A DNA stretch of 64,000 nt, taken from positions 3,472,692 through 3,536,691 of the forward strand of contig NZ_CP031093.1 of NCBI RefSeq assembly GCF_004851605.1, written 5' to 3'. Origin of the DNA: Hydrocarboniclastica marina (GTDB lineage: Bacteria > Pseudomonadota > Gammaproteobacteria > Pseudomonadales > Oleiphilaceae). Below the pieces are notes generated by a model. The model was not told the origin of the DNA. It saw only the letters and a program-made list of their open reading frames with translations, and searched no databases. The translations under genes were made by a program, and so were the position numbers. Positions 18,061-28,706 of this stretch are shown piece after piece; position 1 is the stretch's first letter; each line of letters begins with the position of its first letter.

Positions 18061-18582
18061 ATCCACGTCCACTGTTGAATACTTGCGGTCGGCACGAACC
18101 GGCTCTGCTGCCACCACTTGCCTATTACAATCGTTCACAGAATTACAGGATGCGTGCGCCCGCCCGAAGCTTCAACACCGTCTATAGTTGAAGAGTGCCT
18201 GTTAGAGTGCTTTTTATTGAGGCGCACCTGTAGCTGACGAGCGTCCGCGGCCGGGAAAGGATAGTATTGCGCTCGAACTCCCACCCGGTTCAGCATCCGG
18301 ATGCGTGGTCCGCACCCTTTACCGCGGGAGCGATTTAAACGGTCGCCCTGTTTCAGCAAAAGAACTTTTAGCACAGGTACTTTGTGCACAGGAGCGCTAC
18401 CGTCAGTACATCAGCGTCATGCTCAACACAGCAAAAGCACATGCACGGGTCCATACTGGATGCGAACAGGACGCCGGACCAGACTAACACTCAACACTGC
18501 CGGGGCGAACCCCAGGCTCCCGGCGTGATCGGGCGCAGCAGTACCGCAGGCGAATACCGGAAGCAGCGAAAAGGCATAGCCG
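18061..18582. other. Intergenic region between two c-di-GMP genes
   Basis: The 522-base gap lies between divergently transcribed genes and must hold both promoters. Several open frames here are short, lack SD sites and are Arg/Pro-rich shadows. I see no RNA gene or repeat that I can support. Confidence 0.4.
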
Positions 18583-20190
18583 ATGACTGAAGAAAGTCAG
18601 CGCGACAAATTGAAGCAGCACTTTGCCCGCCGGGTGACAACCCAGGCACGGCTTATCATTGAAACCTGGCAGCGCGCCAGCAGCGAGGCGAAGTTATCGC
18701 CCACTCTCCGGGCCGAGTTGCTTGATACCGTCGAAAAACTTACCAAGTACGCGCGCCGGTTCGAAATGGAAAAGTACGACCTGGCCGCCCAGTCGGTACT
18801 TGAGTCCCTGGAAAGCTGGCCTTCTACCGGAGAGGCGTCCAGTGACGTCAGGTCCCGGCTCGATGCGGCCGTGGAGGCGCTCAGTCTCTGTACGCTGCGT
18901 CGCGCCGACCAGCATCAGGAGGAGCCACCCCGTACGCTCGTGCGCATGCCCATTTTCCTGGCGTTGAACAACCAGGAGACAGCCCATCGCATTGCCAGAC
19001 AGATGGAATTCTTCGGTTTCCGGGCACAGACATTTACCTCGGCTACAGAATTGCTCAGGGAGTGCGCCGAACGCCGCCCCGAAACGATTGTCATCGACGT
19101 CAACTTCGGCACCGAGCCCCAGAGTGGCATTGCGGCGGTCGAGCAGGTCCAGGCTCACTATGACGCGCCGATTCCCATTCTGTACCTGAGTGAAGAAGAC
19201 GGCTCGATCGAGACCCGCCTGCGCGCTTCGCGTTCAGGGGGTGAGGAGTTCTTCTACCCCGCGATTGACCCTGGCCAGCTCATCGAAAAGATCGAGCGCT
19301 ATACCCACGCCAACCCGGCGGAACCTTACCGTGTGCTGGTGCTGGACGACTCGCGCGCCCAGGCCAAGTTCATGGAGAACACGCTCAACCGCGCCGGGAT
19401 GACGCCGCATGTCATCACCGACCCCATGCAGATCATCACTGCGCTGGAGGACTTCTCACCGGAAATAATCCTGCTGGACATGTACATGCCGGGCTGTACC
19501 GGCATGGAGGTCGCGCGGGTAATTCGCCAACAGGACAGCTTTCACAGCGTGCCGATCATCTACCTTTCAGCTGAAGACGACGTTGGCAAGCAGCTTCATG
19601 CGATGAGCCTCGGCGGCGATGACTTCCTGACCAAGCCGATCGACCCCAAACATCTGATCGCGACCTTGCATAACCGGGGTCGGCGTGCGCGCTCTCTGCT
19701 GGCGCTCATGGTCCGGGACAGCCTGACCGGGCTATACAACCATACCCACACCCTGCATTTGCTGGACAACGAGATAAGCCGGGCCCGGGCGAATGGCCAG
19801 CCCCTGACCTACGTCATCCTCGATCTCGACAATTTCAAGCAGATCAACGGACAGTACGGCCACTCAATGGGCGATCGCGTTCTGCGAAGCCTGTCGCTGT
19901 TTCTCAAGCAACGCCTGCGCAAGACCGACCACATCGGCCGCTATGGGGGCGAGGAGTTCGCCCTCGTGCTTCCCGACACCCGCCCAAGCGATGCGCGCAC
20001 CGTACTGAACGAGATCCGCGAGCGCTTCGGCGCGCTTCTGCATCCGGCCGGAGACTCTGACTTCCGGGTTACTTTCAGCGCCGGACTGACGGGCTGGGAT
20101 GGTGAGTCCGCCCAGCAAACCTGCGACCGGGCCGAACAGGCTCTTGCGGAAGCAAAGCAGGGCGGTCGTAATCGCGTAGTCGTCCTCTAG
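18583..20190 (+). CDS. Two-receiver (REC-REC-GGDEF) diguanylate cyclase
   Basis: The 535-residue cytoplasmic protein has an N-terminal helical Hpt-like segment (1-110), a first receiver-like domain (about 122-240), a second receiver (about 250-370) and a GGDEF domain (375-535). Receiver 2 is complete: VLVLDDS acidic pair, IILLDMYMP phospho-Asp, YLSAED and TKP lysine. Receiver 1 keeps the Asp (ETIVIDVN) but lacks a clear acidic pair and TKP, so it may be a pseudo-receiver. The cyclase has GGEEF and an I-site RKTD five residues before it. It is divergent from the LapD-like gene and could supply its c-di-GMP. Confidence 0.9.
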   Translation: MTEESQRDKLKQHFARRVTTQARLIIETWQRASSEAKLSPTLRAELLDTVEKLTKYARRFEMEKYDLAAQSVLESLESWPSTGEASSDVRSRLDAAVEALSLCTLRRADQHQEEPPRTLVRMPIFLALNNQETAHRIARQMEFFGFRAQTFTSATELLRECAERRPETIVIDVNFGTEPQSGIAAVEQVQAHYDAPIPILYLSEEDGSIETRLRASRSGGEEFFYPAIDPGQLIEKIERYTHANPAEPYRVLVLDDSRAQAKFMENTLNRAGMTPHVITDPMQIITALEDFSPEIILLDMYMPGCTGMEVARVIRQQDSFHSVPIIYLSAEDDVGKQLHAMSLGGDDFLTKPIDPKHLIATLHNRGRRARSLLALMVRDSLTGLYNHTHTLHLLDNEISRARANGQPLTYVILDLDNFKQINGQYGHSMGDRVLRSLSLFLKQRLRKTDHIGRYGGEEFALVLPDTRPSDARTVLNEIRERFGALLHPAGDSDFRVTFSAGLTGWDGESAQQTCDRAEQALAEAKQGGRNRVVVL

Positions 20191-20636
20191 TGCACTGTTT
20201 GGTTAATTCGCTGGCTTAGTGCGAGCTTCTGAAGGGAGGCCCTGCGGCTGCCCCTTTTGTCGTATGGACCTGCCCTTTCTCGCTGTAGACAATCACCGCT
20301 ATTCCCGGGCCACGCCTTGCCGAAATAGTGCGCGCTGTTGAAGTTGCGCACCGAAGTCGTCAAACTGGCTCGAACGTGCGCTTATTTGTAGCCATTGAGC
20401 GTCAAAGCACAGATAATCGGCCCGCAACTGATTCGACCGGGAAATCGTTTTGCTACCCCACCACCCGTGGCGACGCGGCAGAACATTTCATGCACCAGAA
20501 CGTTCAGAACAGCGGGCTCAGACCAGCTTGTCCAGGCCCGAGCGTTTGGGACAGAGCGGTTTGCGCAGCCGGCTTGGCGGATCGAATATATCACCGGGTA
20601 GCCGATTGAAATACGGCATGCTCCATAAGGTAGATT
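20191..20636. other. Intergenic region before aroQ
   Basis: The 446-base gap holds a weak terminator-like hairpin (20232-20258: AAGGG..GCC-CTGC-GGC..CCCCTT then TTG) soon after the cyclase stop, and the promoter of the aroQ-accB-accC unit nearer 20636. No gene is visible. Confidence 0.4.
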
Positions 20637-21077
20637 ATGGCCACTATCCTTGTTCTCCATGGACCCAACCTGAATATGCTCGGTACACGCGAACCCGAGG
20701 TTTATGGCCATGAGACCCTTGATGATATAAACCAGCGGCTGCTCCGCCAGGCTCAGGCTGCAGGGCATCACCTGCTAACCCTTCAGAGTAACGCCGAGTA
20801 CGAACTGATAGACCGTCTGCACGAAGCCCGGGGTGAAGGGGTCGACCTCGTCATTTTCAATCCCGCGGCCTTTACGCATACCAGCGTGGCGCTTCGCGAT
20901 GCGCTTTTAGCGGTAGCAATACCTTTCATCGAAGTACATCTGTCCAATGTCCATAAACGCGAGCCGTTTCGCCACCACTCCTATTTTTCAGATATCGCCG
21001 TTGGGGTGGTATGCGGATTCGGGAGCCGCGGGTACGAGATGGCGTTGACCGCGGGCATTGGCCATCTGACAGAATGA
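20637..21077 (+). CDS. aroQ: 3-Dehydroquinate dehydratase, type II
   Basis: The 146-residue protein has the type II signature [20 protein letters not shown] with the catalytic Tyr, the [17 protein letters not shown] segment and the His in '[14 protein letters not shown]'. It makes 3-dehydroshikimate, step three of the shikimate pathway. AAGGTAG precedes the ATG. It is 18 bases before accB, the standard aroQ-accB-accC order in gammaproteobacteria. Confidence 0.97.
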   Translation: MATILVLHGPNLNMLGTREPEVYGHETLDDINQRLLRQAQAAGHHLLTLQSNAEYELIDRLHEARGEGVDLVIFNPAAFTHTSVALRDALLAVAIPFIEVHLSNVHKREPFRHHSYFSDIAVGVVCGFGSRGYEMALTAGIGHLTE

Positions 21078-21095
21078 CGAACAAGAGAGACTGTC

Positions 21096-21557
21096 ATGGA
21101 TATTCGTAAAGTAAAAAAGTTGATCGAACTACTGGAAGAGTCTGACGTCGAGGAACTCGAGATAAAAGAGGGCGATGATTCGGTCCGGATAAGCCGCCGG
21201 CGCGCTGGAGATGGCCAACCGCAAATCATGCACTACACGGCACAAGCGCCGACGCAAAACGCTTCGCCGGCCCTCAACGACCCGGCTGAAAGCCAGCCAG
21301 CCGAAACCGCCGATGAGAGCAAGGGCCACCTGATGCGCTCGCCAATGGTCGGCACCTTCTACCGGGCTGCGTCGCCGACGGCCAGCCCGTTCGTTGAGAC
21401 CGGACAGGCAGTGAAGGCTGGAGACGTAGTCTGCATTGTTGAGGCCATGAAGATGATGAATCAGATTGAAGCAGACAAGAGCGGCACCATCGTCGAGATC
21501 CTGGCCGAGAATGGCCAGCCGGTCGAGTTCGACCAGCCCCTGTTTATCATTGCCTGA
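21096..21557 (+). CDS. accB: Biotin carboxyl carrier protein of acetyl-CoA carboxylase
   Basis: The 153-residue protein has an N-terminal helical part, an Ala/Pro/Gln-rich flexible linker (about 48-78) and a C-terminal biotinyl domain with the biotin lysine in [12 protein letters not shown]. It carries CO2 between biotin carboxylase and the carboxyltransferase for malonyl-CoA synthesis. It lies between aroQ and accC in the conserved operon. Confidence 0.97.
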   Translation: MDIRKVKKLIELLEESDVEELEIKEGDDSVRISRRRAGDGQPQIMHYTAQAPTQNASPALNDPAESQPAETADESKGHLMRSPMVGTFYRAASPTASPFVETGQAVKAGDVVCIVEAMKMMNQIEADKSGTIVEILAENGQPVEFDQPLFIIA

Positions 21558-21561
21558 CCAG

Positions 21562-21580
21562 TGCCGCCCTGAGGGCGGCA
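21562..21580 (+). other. Intercistronic hairpin accB-accC
   Basis: Perfect 8-bp stem TGCCGCCC/GGGCGGCA with a TGA loop starts five bases after accB. There is no T-tract. Such hairpins often stabilise the upstream mRNA or set relative expression. Confidence 0.5.
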
Positions 21581-21646
21581 GCCTGATCCGGCATGCGCCC
21601 CGCTTGTGCGGGTCGTCCAGATTCTCTGCTGAGCCGACACTTCGCC

Positions 21647-22987
21647 ATGATAGAAAAAGTTCTGATAGCCAACCGGGGTGAGATCGCCCTGCGTATCCTC
21701 CGCGCCTGCAAGGAGCTGGGGATTAAAACCGTCGCCGTGCATTCTCAGGTCGATCGTGAACTCATGCACGTGCGTCTGGCCGATGAGTCCGTCTGTATTG
21801 GCCCCAACCCATCCAGCGCCAGCTACCTCAACATTCCCGCGATCATCAGCGCCGCCGAGGTCACTGACTCGGTGGCTATCCACCCGGGATACGGATTCCT
21901 CGCCGAGAACGCTGACTTTGCCGAGCAGGTAGAGAAAAGCGGCTTTCGATTCATCGGCCCCCGTTCGGAAACCATTCGCCTGATGGGCAACAAGGTCTCT
22001 GCGATAAAGGCCATGAAAGCGGCCGGCGTCCCCACCGTGCCGGGCTCCGACGGCCCCCTGACCGACGACGACCAGGCCACGCTGCGTGCAGCAAAGAAAA
22101 TCGGCTACCCGGTTATCATCAAGGCTGCATCGGGTGGCGGTGGCCGGGGCATGCAAGTCGTGCATTCCGAAGCGGCCCTGCTGCATGCCGTACGCATCAC
22201 CCAGTCTGAAGCACGCAACGCTTTCGGCGATGAAACCGTCTATCTGGAGAAATATCTGGAGCGGCCCCGGCATGTAGAGGTGCAGGTGCTGGCCGATACC
22301 CTGGGCAACGTCATTCATCTGGGCGACCGGGACTGTTCCATGCAACGTCGCCATCAGAAAGTGCTCGAAGAGGCCCCGGCGCCAGACATCGACGAGAAGG
22401 CCCGTGCACGGACACTCGAAGCCTGCGTGAATGCCTGCAAGGAAATCGGCTATGTCGGCGCCGGAACTTTCGAGTTCCTCTATCAGGACGGCGAGTTCTT
22501 CTTTATCGAGATGAACACCCGGGTTCAGGTAGAACATCCGGTCAGCGAGATGGTCACCGGGGTCGATATCGTCAAGGAGCAGCTCCGGGTTGCCAGCGGT
22601 CTGCCCCTGTCGTTTACCCAGGACCAGATCAAGATCACCGGTAGCGCTATTGAATGCCGTATCAATGCCGAGGACCCGAAGACATTCGCTCCCAGCCCGG
22701 GTCACGTGGAACACTTTCATCCGCCCGGCGGTAATGGCGTACGGGTTGACTCCCACCTCTACAGCGGGTACACCGTTCCCCCGTACTATGATTCGCTGGT
22801 TGCCAAGCTGATCACTTTTGCCGAGGATCGCGAGACAGCTCTGAACCGGATGCAGAACGCGCTCGACGAGCTGATCGTCGTCGGTATCAAAACCAACGCG
22901 CCGCTGCACCAGACACTGGTACGCGACAGCGGCTTCCGGGCAGTGAAGTTCAGCATTCATTATCTTGAGAAGCTTATTCGGGACTGA
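21647..22987 (+). CDS. accC: Biotin carboxylase subunit of acetyl-CoA carboxylase
   Basis: The 446-residue protein starts [15 protein letters not shown], has the ATP-grasp glycine loop [12 protein letters not shown], the [12 protein letters not shown] motif and catalytic '[15 protein letters not shown]'. It carboxylates biotin on AccB using ATP and bicarbonate. The start at 21647 matches the family N-terminus; an open frame 18 codons longer is not family-like. The SD is weak, which suggests translation is tied to accB through the intercistronic region. Confidence 0.98.
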   Translation: MIEKVLIANRGEIALRILRACKELGIKTVAVHSQVDRELMHVRLADESVCIGPNPSSASYLNIPAIISAAEVTDSVAIHPGYGFLAENADFAEQVEKSGFRFIGPRSETIRLMGNKVSAIKAMKAAGVPTVPGSDGPLTDDDQATLRAAKKIGYPVIIKAASGGGGRGMQVVHSEAALLHAVRITQSEARNAFGDETVYLEKYLERPRHVEVQVLADTLGNVIHLGDRDCSMQRRHQKVLEEAPAPDIDEKARARTLEACVNACKEIGYVGAGTFEFLYQDGEFFFIEMNTRVQVEHPVSEMVTGVDIVKEQLRVASGLPLSFTQDQIKITGSAIECRINAEDPKTFAPSPGHVEHFHPPGGNGVRVDSHLYSGYTVPPYYDSLVAKLITFAEDRETALNRMQNALDELIVVGIKTNAPLHQTLVRDSGFRAVKFSIHYLEKLIRD

Positions 22988-22989
22988 TG

Positions 22990-23051
22990 CCCGGCCGGCA
23001 GATGTCCGGCCGGGTGCGCTGCGTCCCGGTTATTACTACTTAACGGGACGC
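22990..23051 (+). other. Two adjacent hairpins between accC and prmA
   Basis: Stem 1: CCCGGCCGG (22990-22998) with CCGGCCGGG (23006-23014). Stem 2: GCGTCCCG (23021-23028) with CGGGACGC (23044-23051), extended by a bulged 3-bp continuation. No T-run follows either. They could be mRNA processing or stability elements, or a protein-dependent terminator. Confidence 0.5.
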
Positions 23052-23085
23052 GGCCTCGGCCGCTCTGCCGCACCGAGAGAACGAC

Positions 23086-23976
23086 ATGGCCTGGGTACAA
23101 CTCCACATTTCCACCGATCCTGATAACGCCGAGCTCCTGGAATCCCTGCTGATGGACCTGGGTGCAGTCTCGGTCGCTCTTGAGGATGAAGCCGACCAGC
23201 CCCTTTATGAGCCAGACATGGGCGCCACGCCGCTGTGGATGAGCACGCGGGTCAGCGGCATGTTCGAGGCGCGCACCAACCTCCAGCAAATCCGCGAAGC
23301 GCTGGCTGAACAGTACCACCAGCTGACCCAGCAGCCCCTTGGGCCGGTCGAGGTCGAGGTGCTTGAGGAGAAAGACTGGTCGCGGGCGTGGATGGACGAT
23401 TTCGAACCGATAAGGTTTGGTGAGCGCCTGTGGATCTGCCCGAGCTGGCACAAGCCCCCGCATGAGGACGCCGTAAACCTGATGCTCGACCCGGGGCTGG
23501 CGTTCGGCACTGGCACTCACCCAACCACAGCGCTATGCCTGCGCTGGCTCGATTCGGCTGACCTCATCAACAAGGAAGTGATCGACTACGGCTGCGGTTC
23601 CGGTATTCTCGGCCTGGCAGCCCTTTTACTGGGTGCGCGCCAGGTGACTGGCGTCGACAATGACCCACAGGCGCTGGAAGCCAGCCGCGAAAACGCGCAG
23701 CGCAACAAAATAGCGCCCGCCAGGCTACAGTTGCACCTACCGGAAAACGCGCCAAATGACAGCGCCGACGTTCTGCTGGCCAACATCCTGGCGCAGCCCC
23801 TGCTTGCGCTGGCGCCAGTGCTGGCGGGGCGGGTAAAAAAGGGCGGCGACATTGTGCTCTCCGGAATACTGACTACCCAGGCCCAACAGTTAGTTGACCA
23901 CTATAGCCAGTGGTTCACCATGGACGAGCCCGCAGTTGAGGAGAATTGGGTCTGCCTGCACGGGACGCGCCTGTAG
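23086..23976 (+). CDS. prmA: Ribosomal protein L11 methyltransferase
   Basis: The 296-residue protein has the N-terminal L11-binding domain (MAWVQLHISTDPDNAE...), the linker 'EEKDWSRAWMDDFEPIRFG', and a SAM domain with DPGLAFGTGTHPTT and VIDYGCGSGILGLAAL. It trimethylates L11. Its place between accC and the DUF3426/dusB genes matches the Pseudomonas order. Confidence 0.97.
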   Translation: MAWVQLHISTDPDNAELLESLLMDLGAVSVALEDEADQPLYEPDMGATPLWMSTRVSGMFEARTNLQQIREALAEQYHQLTQQPLGPVEVEVLEEKDWSRAWMDDFEPIRFGERLWICPSWHKPPHEDAVNLMLDPGLAFGTGTHPTTALCLRWLDSADLINKEVIDYGCGSGILGLAALLLGARQVTGVDNDPQALEASRENAQRNKIAPARLQLHLPENAPNDSADVLLANILAQPLLALAPVLAGRVKKGGDIVLSGILTTQAQQLVDHYSQWFTMDEPAVEENWVCLHGTRL

Positions 23977-24118
23977 AGCCGCCCTGCAACTGGGGGAATT
24001 TGCCTGTATCAGCGGACACTGAGCAGAAACCGGGTCGCCGCTTTTTCAGCTTCGGCCTATGCTATGGTCAGCCAAGCCTTTTCAAACCCCAAGCGCTTTT
24101 ATCGGTCAGGATTTAATG

Positions 24119-25459
24119 ATGAGCGACAGCACGACATTGACCCGGTGCCCCCATTGCCAGACCCGTTTCCGCGTCACCGAGCAACAACTTGGGGTGGCCG
24201 CCGGGAAAGTACGTTGCGGCAACTGCATGGATGTTTTCGACGCGCGCAAACACAAGGTCTCCGCCGAAGAGCGCGCGGAAGCGGCCAAGGCCAGCGCTGC
24301 CCCCGCCCGTGGCCCTGCGCAAACAGCTGAACACGACCGGGACCCCAGCAAGCACCACTGGTCCGACGATGCTACAGCCGCGGTTGAAACGGAAGGCGCG
24401 CCTGAAGAGGAGGCCTTCAAGGGGCCGGACAATGCAGATGAGGACAGCTTCGAAGACGAGTTCATATTCCAGGATGACCCCGAGGAAGACGCCACGGACG
24501 AGGGCTACACCCGAGCTTCGAGGCTGGACGACGACCTGAGCGATAGCTTTATGGCGCTCGACAAAGCTGGCCCCCTGCCGGACAGCGAAGAGGAACGCGA
24601 GCAGTTCGAAGAAGTCGACGAGAGCTGGGCCGAGGCGATCCTTGAGGATAACAGTAGCCCTGAGAGCAGACGGCGTCGCGAGGACGAGCACCCGGGCCCG
24701 GCTTCGCCTCCCCCCCGCAGCAAGCTTGAAAGTGCCCCGGTAACACCGGTGACGCCGGCGAAACAGCCCGAAGCACCCCTGAAGGCAACATCCATGGGCT
24801 CCAGCTCGACCGCAACAGACGAGATGAGCCTCAGCCTGGACCATGACGAGATCCGCCACCGTCAGCCTCGCACGCCCATGGCTGCAAACAAGCCCCTGAC
24901 CGCGCCTCCCCGTAGCCCATACGCGAACCTGAGAAGCACACCGGTAGCAGCGCGTCACAAAGGCCGAAACTGGGGCAGTACGGTGCTGTGGGGACTGGGC
25001 TGCCTGCTGCTGCTCGCTGTAATTGTTTCCCAGCTCTTTTATTTTCAGTTCGATCGCCTCAGCCGCGTCGAACCGCTTCGCCCCTTTTATGCGACAGTCT
25101 GTCCTCTGATCGGGTGTGAATTGCCTGTGATGGTGGATACTGATCAGATAGAGAGCAGGAAACTGGTTGTTCGCAGCCATCCCGACCAGCCAAGGGCCCT
25201 GTTGGTTGAGGCGTCTATCGTCAACGAAGCGCCTTTTCCCCAGCCGTTTCCCTCGATTGTGCTTACGTTCTCGAATCTCAACAACGATATAGTCGCCCAG
25301 CGCGCATTCAAGCCCAAGGAGTACCTGGCAGGGGACGCCCGTGAGCTGGAGCAAATGCCCCGGGGCACACCTGTGCGGATCTCTCTGGAGCTACGGGACC
25401 CGGGCCAGGACGCCATCAACTATGACCTCCGGTTCGTCCCCGGCGCAGACCCAGAGTAG
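24119..25459 (+). CDS. Zinc-ribbon, DUF3426 membrane protein
   Basis: The protein (446 residues) opens with an MJ0042-type zinc ribbon, CPHCQTRF (two Cys) and CGNC (two Cys) about 24 residues on. A long acidic, Pro/Ser-rich disordered stretch follows (about 60-290), then one TM helix (about 300-322, LWGLGCLLLLAVIVSQLFYF) and a C-terminal extracytoplasmic DUF3426 domain. The function is unknown although the gene is conserved beside prmA in pseudomonads. Two consecutive ATGs (24116, 24119) are possible; 24119 has the better spacing to AGGA. Confidence 0.85.
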   Translation: MSDSTTLTRCPHCQTRFRVTEQQLGVAAGKVRCGNCMDVFDARKHKVSAEERAEAAKASAAPARGPAQTAEHDRDPSKHHWSDDATAAVETEGAPEEEAFKGPDNADEDSFEDEFIFQDDPEEDATDEGYTRASRLDDDLSDSFMALDKAGPLPDSEEEREQFEEVDESWAEAILEDNSSPESRRRREDEHPGPASPPPRSKLESAPVTPVTPAKQPEAPLKATSMGSSSTATDEMSLSLDHDEIRHRQPRTPMAANKPLTAPPRSPYANLRSTPVAARHKGRNWGSTVLWGLGCLLLLAVIVSQLFYFQFDRLSRVEPLRPFYATVCPLIGCELPVMVDTDQIESRKLVVRSHPDQPRALLVEASIVNEAPFPQPFPSIVLTFSNLNNDIVAQRAFKPKEYLAGDARELEQMPRGTPVRISLELRDPGQDAINYDLRFVPGADPE

Positions 25460-25471
25460 TGGCCTGTTGGG

Positions 25472-25497
25472 TTGGCCGGCAAACCCCGGCCGGCCAA
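25472..25497 (+). other. Hairpin after the DUF3426 gene
   Basis: Perfect 9-bp stem TTGGCCGGC/GCCGGCCAA with an 8-base loop, 12 bases after the stop. No immediate T-tract; a T-rich run appears only about 40 bases later. It may attenuate read-through into the dusB-fis unit. Confidence 0.45.
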
Positions 25498-25644
25498 ACC
25501 GAATGATGAAGTCAACCAGACAGGATAAAAAATAAACACTTTTTTCGGGCCAATGCCCCTTTCAAGCCCCTCGGCTGCGCAGTATCATTCTCATCCCTTG
25601 ACGCACCCTGTTTAAATTTTGATCCGCATCGACTGGAGTTCGTG

Positions 25645-26634
25645 GTGGTTACCATTGGACCCTATACCTTACCGAACGCGCTGATTCTCGCCCCCATGGC
25701 GGGCGTGACAGACCGCCCCTTCCGGCTGCTCTGCCGCCGGTTAGGCGCTGGCATGGCCGTGTCGGAGATGGTTACCGCGGACAGTAGCCTCTGGCACACA
25801 CGCAAATCCCGGTTGCGGCTGGACCATACCGGCGAACCAGAGCCTCGATCCGTCCAGATTGCTGGCGGGGACGCAGAGATGCTGGCCAAGGCGGCGCGGC
25901 TGAATGCCGAGCACGGCGCGCAGATCATCGATATCAATATGGGCTGCCCGGCCAAAAAGGTCTGTAACAAGGCCGCCGGCTCAGCCCTGATGCGCGATGA
26001 GGCCCTGGTAAACACGATTCTCAAGGCCGTCGTTGCGGCAGTTTCAGTTCCAGTGACGCTGAAAATGCGCACTGGCTGGGATCCAGACAGTAAAAACGCC
26101 CGCCGCATTGCCATGATGGCGGAAGAGGCCGGTATTTGCGCGCTGGCAGTACATGGCAGAACCCGTGCCTGCGCATACCGGGGCGAGGCGGAATACGACA
26201 CGATTGCCGAGGTCAAGCAGGCGGTGTCCATACCCGTCTTTGCCAACGGCGATATCACCACGCCCGAGCAGGCGGCTGCAGTACTCAGGTACACCGGCGC
26301 GGACGGCCTGCTGATAGGCCGAGCGGCTCAGGGCAGTCCCTGGATATTTCGCGAGATTGATCACTTTCTGTCCACGGGGCGACATCTGGGCGAGCCTTCG
26401 TTGGCAGAAGTGCGAACGATTCTGTTAGAGCACCTGGTGGCGCTGCACGCATTCTATGGCCTGCCCATGGGTGTACGTATCGCCCGCAAGCATGTTGGCT
26501 GGTACCTGCAGACCCATGATACAGACCGGCACTTCCGCCGGCATTTTAATACGCTTGAAACAGCCGAGGCCCAGCTGCACAGCGTAGAACGCTATTTCGA
26601 AAGCCTAAGTAACCGAGAGACTTTTGCCGCATGA
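25645..26634 (+). CDS. dusB: tRNA-dihydrouridine synthase B
   Basis: The 329-residue FMN enzyme has [13 protein letters not shown] at the start, [19 protein letters not shown] with the catalytic Cys, LAVHGRTR and FANGDI. It reduces uridines in the tRNA D-loop. GTG codons occur at 25642 and 25645; the second gives six-base spacing to GGAG and is preferred. The stop overlaps fis by four bases (ATGA), the conserved dusB-fis arrangement. Confidence 0.96.
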   Translation: MVTIGPYTLPNALILAPMAGVTDRPFRLLCRRLGAGMAVSEMVTADSSLWHTRKSRLRLDHTGEPEPRSVQIAGGDAEMLAKAARLNAEHGAQIIDINMGCPAKKVCNKAAGSALMRDEALVNTILKAVVAAVSVPVTLKMRTGWDPDSKNARRIAMMAEEAGICALAVHGRTRACAYRGEAEYDTIAEVKQAVSIPVFANGDITTPEQAAAVLRYTGADGLLIGRAAQGSPWIFREIDHFLSTGRHLGEPSLAEVRTILLEHLVALHAFYGLPMGVRIARKHVGWYLQTHDTDRHFRRHFNTLETAEAQLHSVERYFESLSNRETFAA

Positions 26635-26939
26635 CCGTTGAGACCCTGATTGAGAATCGTAAGCCCATGAACGAACACGCTCCGCTCAAGACCCACGCCG
26701 GCAATGGCACCACCGTGACTCTGCGCGACAGCGTTGAGAACGCGCTGCAGAACTATTTCACGCAGCTTGACGGTGCGCCAACGACAGACGTCTATCAGTT
26801 GGTCCTGTCCGAGGTCGAAGCGCCCCTCCTGGAGCACGTCATGGAATATACCCGTCACAACCAGACCAAAGCCTCGGTCATGCTGGGTCTCAACCGCGGC
26901 ACGCTGCGCAAGAAGCTAAAGCAGTACGGCCTGCTGTAA
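26631..26939 (+). CDS. fis: DNA-binding protein Fis
   Basis: The 102-residue protein has the Fis core [13 protein letters not shown], the dimerisation helices and the C-terminal helix-turn-helix [25 protein letters not shown], almost identical to the E. coli HTH. Fis bends DNA and activates rRNA and other growth genes. It overlaps dusB by four bases. A Met at 26667 is an alternative start, but the longer form matches the usual size (about 98-107). Confidence 0.97.
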   Translation: MTVETLIENRKPMNEHAPLKTHAGNGTTVTLRDSVENALQNYFTQLDGAPTTDVYQLVLSEVEAPLLEHVMEYTRHNQTKASVMLGLNRGTLRKKLKQYGLL

Positions 26940-27070
26940 GCCCGTTCTACAGACGCAGTTCGCCCCGGAGACCCAAGGCCCCCAATAGCCGGGGCAGGTT
27001 TCCTTTCAGGATTTGTCGGTTGGGACCAGCCGTCTCTGACTCAAACGCTTAAAGGATGGAAAACCGCAAT

Positions 27071-28657
27071 ATGACCACCCCCTCCCCCCTGCACCGCGCA
27101 CTGATCAGTGTTTCTGACAAGCATGGTATCGTCGAATTCGCACAGGCTCTCAGAGCGCGCGGCGTGGAGATACTCTCGACCGGGGGCACCTACCGCCTGC
27201 TCCAGGAGCAGGGTATCGACGCTGTGGAGGTATCGGACCACACCGGTTTTCCCGAGATGATGGCGGGGCGGGTAAAGACCCTGCATCCGAAGATCCACGG
27301 CGGCATTCTGGGCCGGCGCGGTACCGACGAGGCGGTCATGAGCGAGCACGGCATAGACCCCATCGACCTGGTTATCGTCAACCTCTACCCGTTCGAAGAT
27401 ACTGTAGCCCGACCGGACTGCGATCTCGCCACGGCTATTGAAAACATCGATATCGGTGGCCCAACCATGGTCCGCGCCGCGGCCAAGAACCACCAGGATG
27501 TCGCGATTGTCGTCAATAGCAGCGACTACAAGCGCGTTCTGAAGGAAATGGACGAGAACGACGGCTGCCTGCTCCATGCGACCCGTTTTGACCTGGCCGT
27601 GAAAGCGTTCGAACATACTGCAGCCTATGATGGCGCCATCGCCAATTATCTGGGCGCCCGGGTTGCACCCAAGGCAAACCCCGAAGTAGCCAGCGTCTTC
27701 CCGCGCACATTCAATACCCAGTTCATCAAAGCCCAGGACATGCGCTACGGCGAGAATCCCCACCAGAACGCCGCGTTTTATGTGGAGCGTAAGCCTGGCG
27801 AGGCTTCGGTCGCGACTGCCCAGCAGATTCAGGGCAAGGCATTGTCCTATAACAATGTCGCCGATACCGATGCTGCGCTGGAGTGCGTCAAGCCCTTCGC
27901 CGATCCCGCCTGTGTGATCGTCAAGCACGCCAACCCGTGTGGCGTGGCCATTGGCACTGATATCCGTCAGGCCTATGATCTCGCCTTCGCAACTGACCCG
28001 ACCTCGGCATTCGGCGGCATCATCGCGTTCAACCGGGAGCTGGACGCAGAAACTGCTAAGGCTATTCTCGATCGCCAGTTTGTCGAGGTCATTATCGCGC
28101 CAACGGTCGCCGCCGACGCACTGCCCGTGCTGGAAGCCAAGCCCAATATCCGCGTGCTCAGCGCCGGAGCCTTCAGTGAGGAGCGTCCCGCTGCGTTTGA
28201 CTTCAAGCGCGTCACTGGCGGCCTGCTGGTTCAGGACCGCGACCTGGGCATGATCGATCCGGCCAGCCTGAAGATGGTCAGCGCGCGCTCCCCCAGCAGT
28301 GAGGAACTCGAAGACCTTCTGTTTGCATGGGAGGTCGCCAAGTTCGTAAAGTCCAATGCGATTGTCTATGCAAAGCACGGCCGCACTATCGGCATAGGGG
28401 CGGGCCAGATGAGCCGGGTCTACAGTGCGCGTATCGCCGGCATCAAGGCGGCGGACGAGCAGCTTGAAGTAAAAGGTTCTGTCATGGCCTCCGATGCTTT
28501 CTTCCCTTTCCGCGACGGGATAGACGCGGCCGCAGCGGCGGGAATAACAGCAGTGATTCAACCCGGCGGATCTATGCGCGACCAGGAAGTAATCGACGCG
28601 GCCAACGAACACGGCATCGCAATGGTATTCACCGGTATGCGGCACTTCCGCCACTGA
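27071..28657 (+). CDS. purH: Bifunctional AICAR formyltransferase / IMP cyclohydrolase
   Basis: The 528-residue enzyme has the IMP cyclohydrolase domain (about 1-200, [28 protein letters not shown]) and the AICAR transformylase domain (LRYGENPHQ-type motif [34 protein letters not shown]). It does the last two steps of IMP synthesis. ATG 27071 gives better spacing to GGAAAA than 27056, where the SD would overlap the start. purD follows after 49 bases, as in Pseudomonas. Confidence 0.97.
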   Translation: MTTPSPLHRALISVSDKHGIVEFAQALRARGVEILSTGGTYRLLQEQGIDAVEVSDHTGFPEMMAGRVKTLHPKIHGGILGRRGTDEAVMSEHGIDPIDLVIVNLYPFEDTVARPDCDLATAIENIDIGGPTMVRAAAKNHQDVAIVVNSSDYKRVLKEMDENDGCLLHATRFDLAVKAFEHTAAYDGAIANYLGARVAPKANPEVASVFPRTFNTQFIKAQDMRYGENPHQNAAFYVERKPGEASVATAQQIQGKALSYNNVADTDAALECVKPFADPACVIVKHANPCGVAIGTDIRQAYDLAFATDPTSAFGGIIAFNRELDAETAKAILDRQFVEVIIAPTVAADALPVLEAKPNIRVLSAGAFSEERPAAFDFKRVTGGLLVQDRDLGMIDPASLKMVSARSPSSEELEDLLFAWEVAKFVKSNAIVYAKHGRTIGIGAGQMSRVYSARIAGIKAADEQLEVKGSVMASDAFFPFRDGIDAAAAAGITAVIQPGGSMRDQEVIDAANEHGIAMVFTGMRHFRH

Positions 28658-28706
28658 GCCCAAAAGGCCGGCAAACAGACTTAACTGACAAGCAGGGAAG
28701 AGTCCT

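Noticed and set aside
21461-22960. 499-codon ORF opposite accC
   Set aside because: Antisense shadow of a strongly conserved gene.
24113-25354. 413-codon ORF opposite the DUF3426 gene
   Set aside because: It is a long antisense shadow caused by high GC; the plus-strand protein has clear zinc-ribbon and TM domains.
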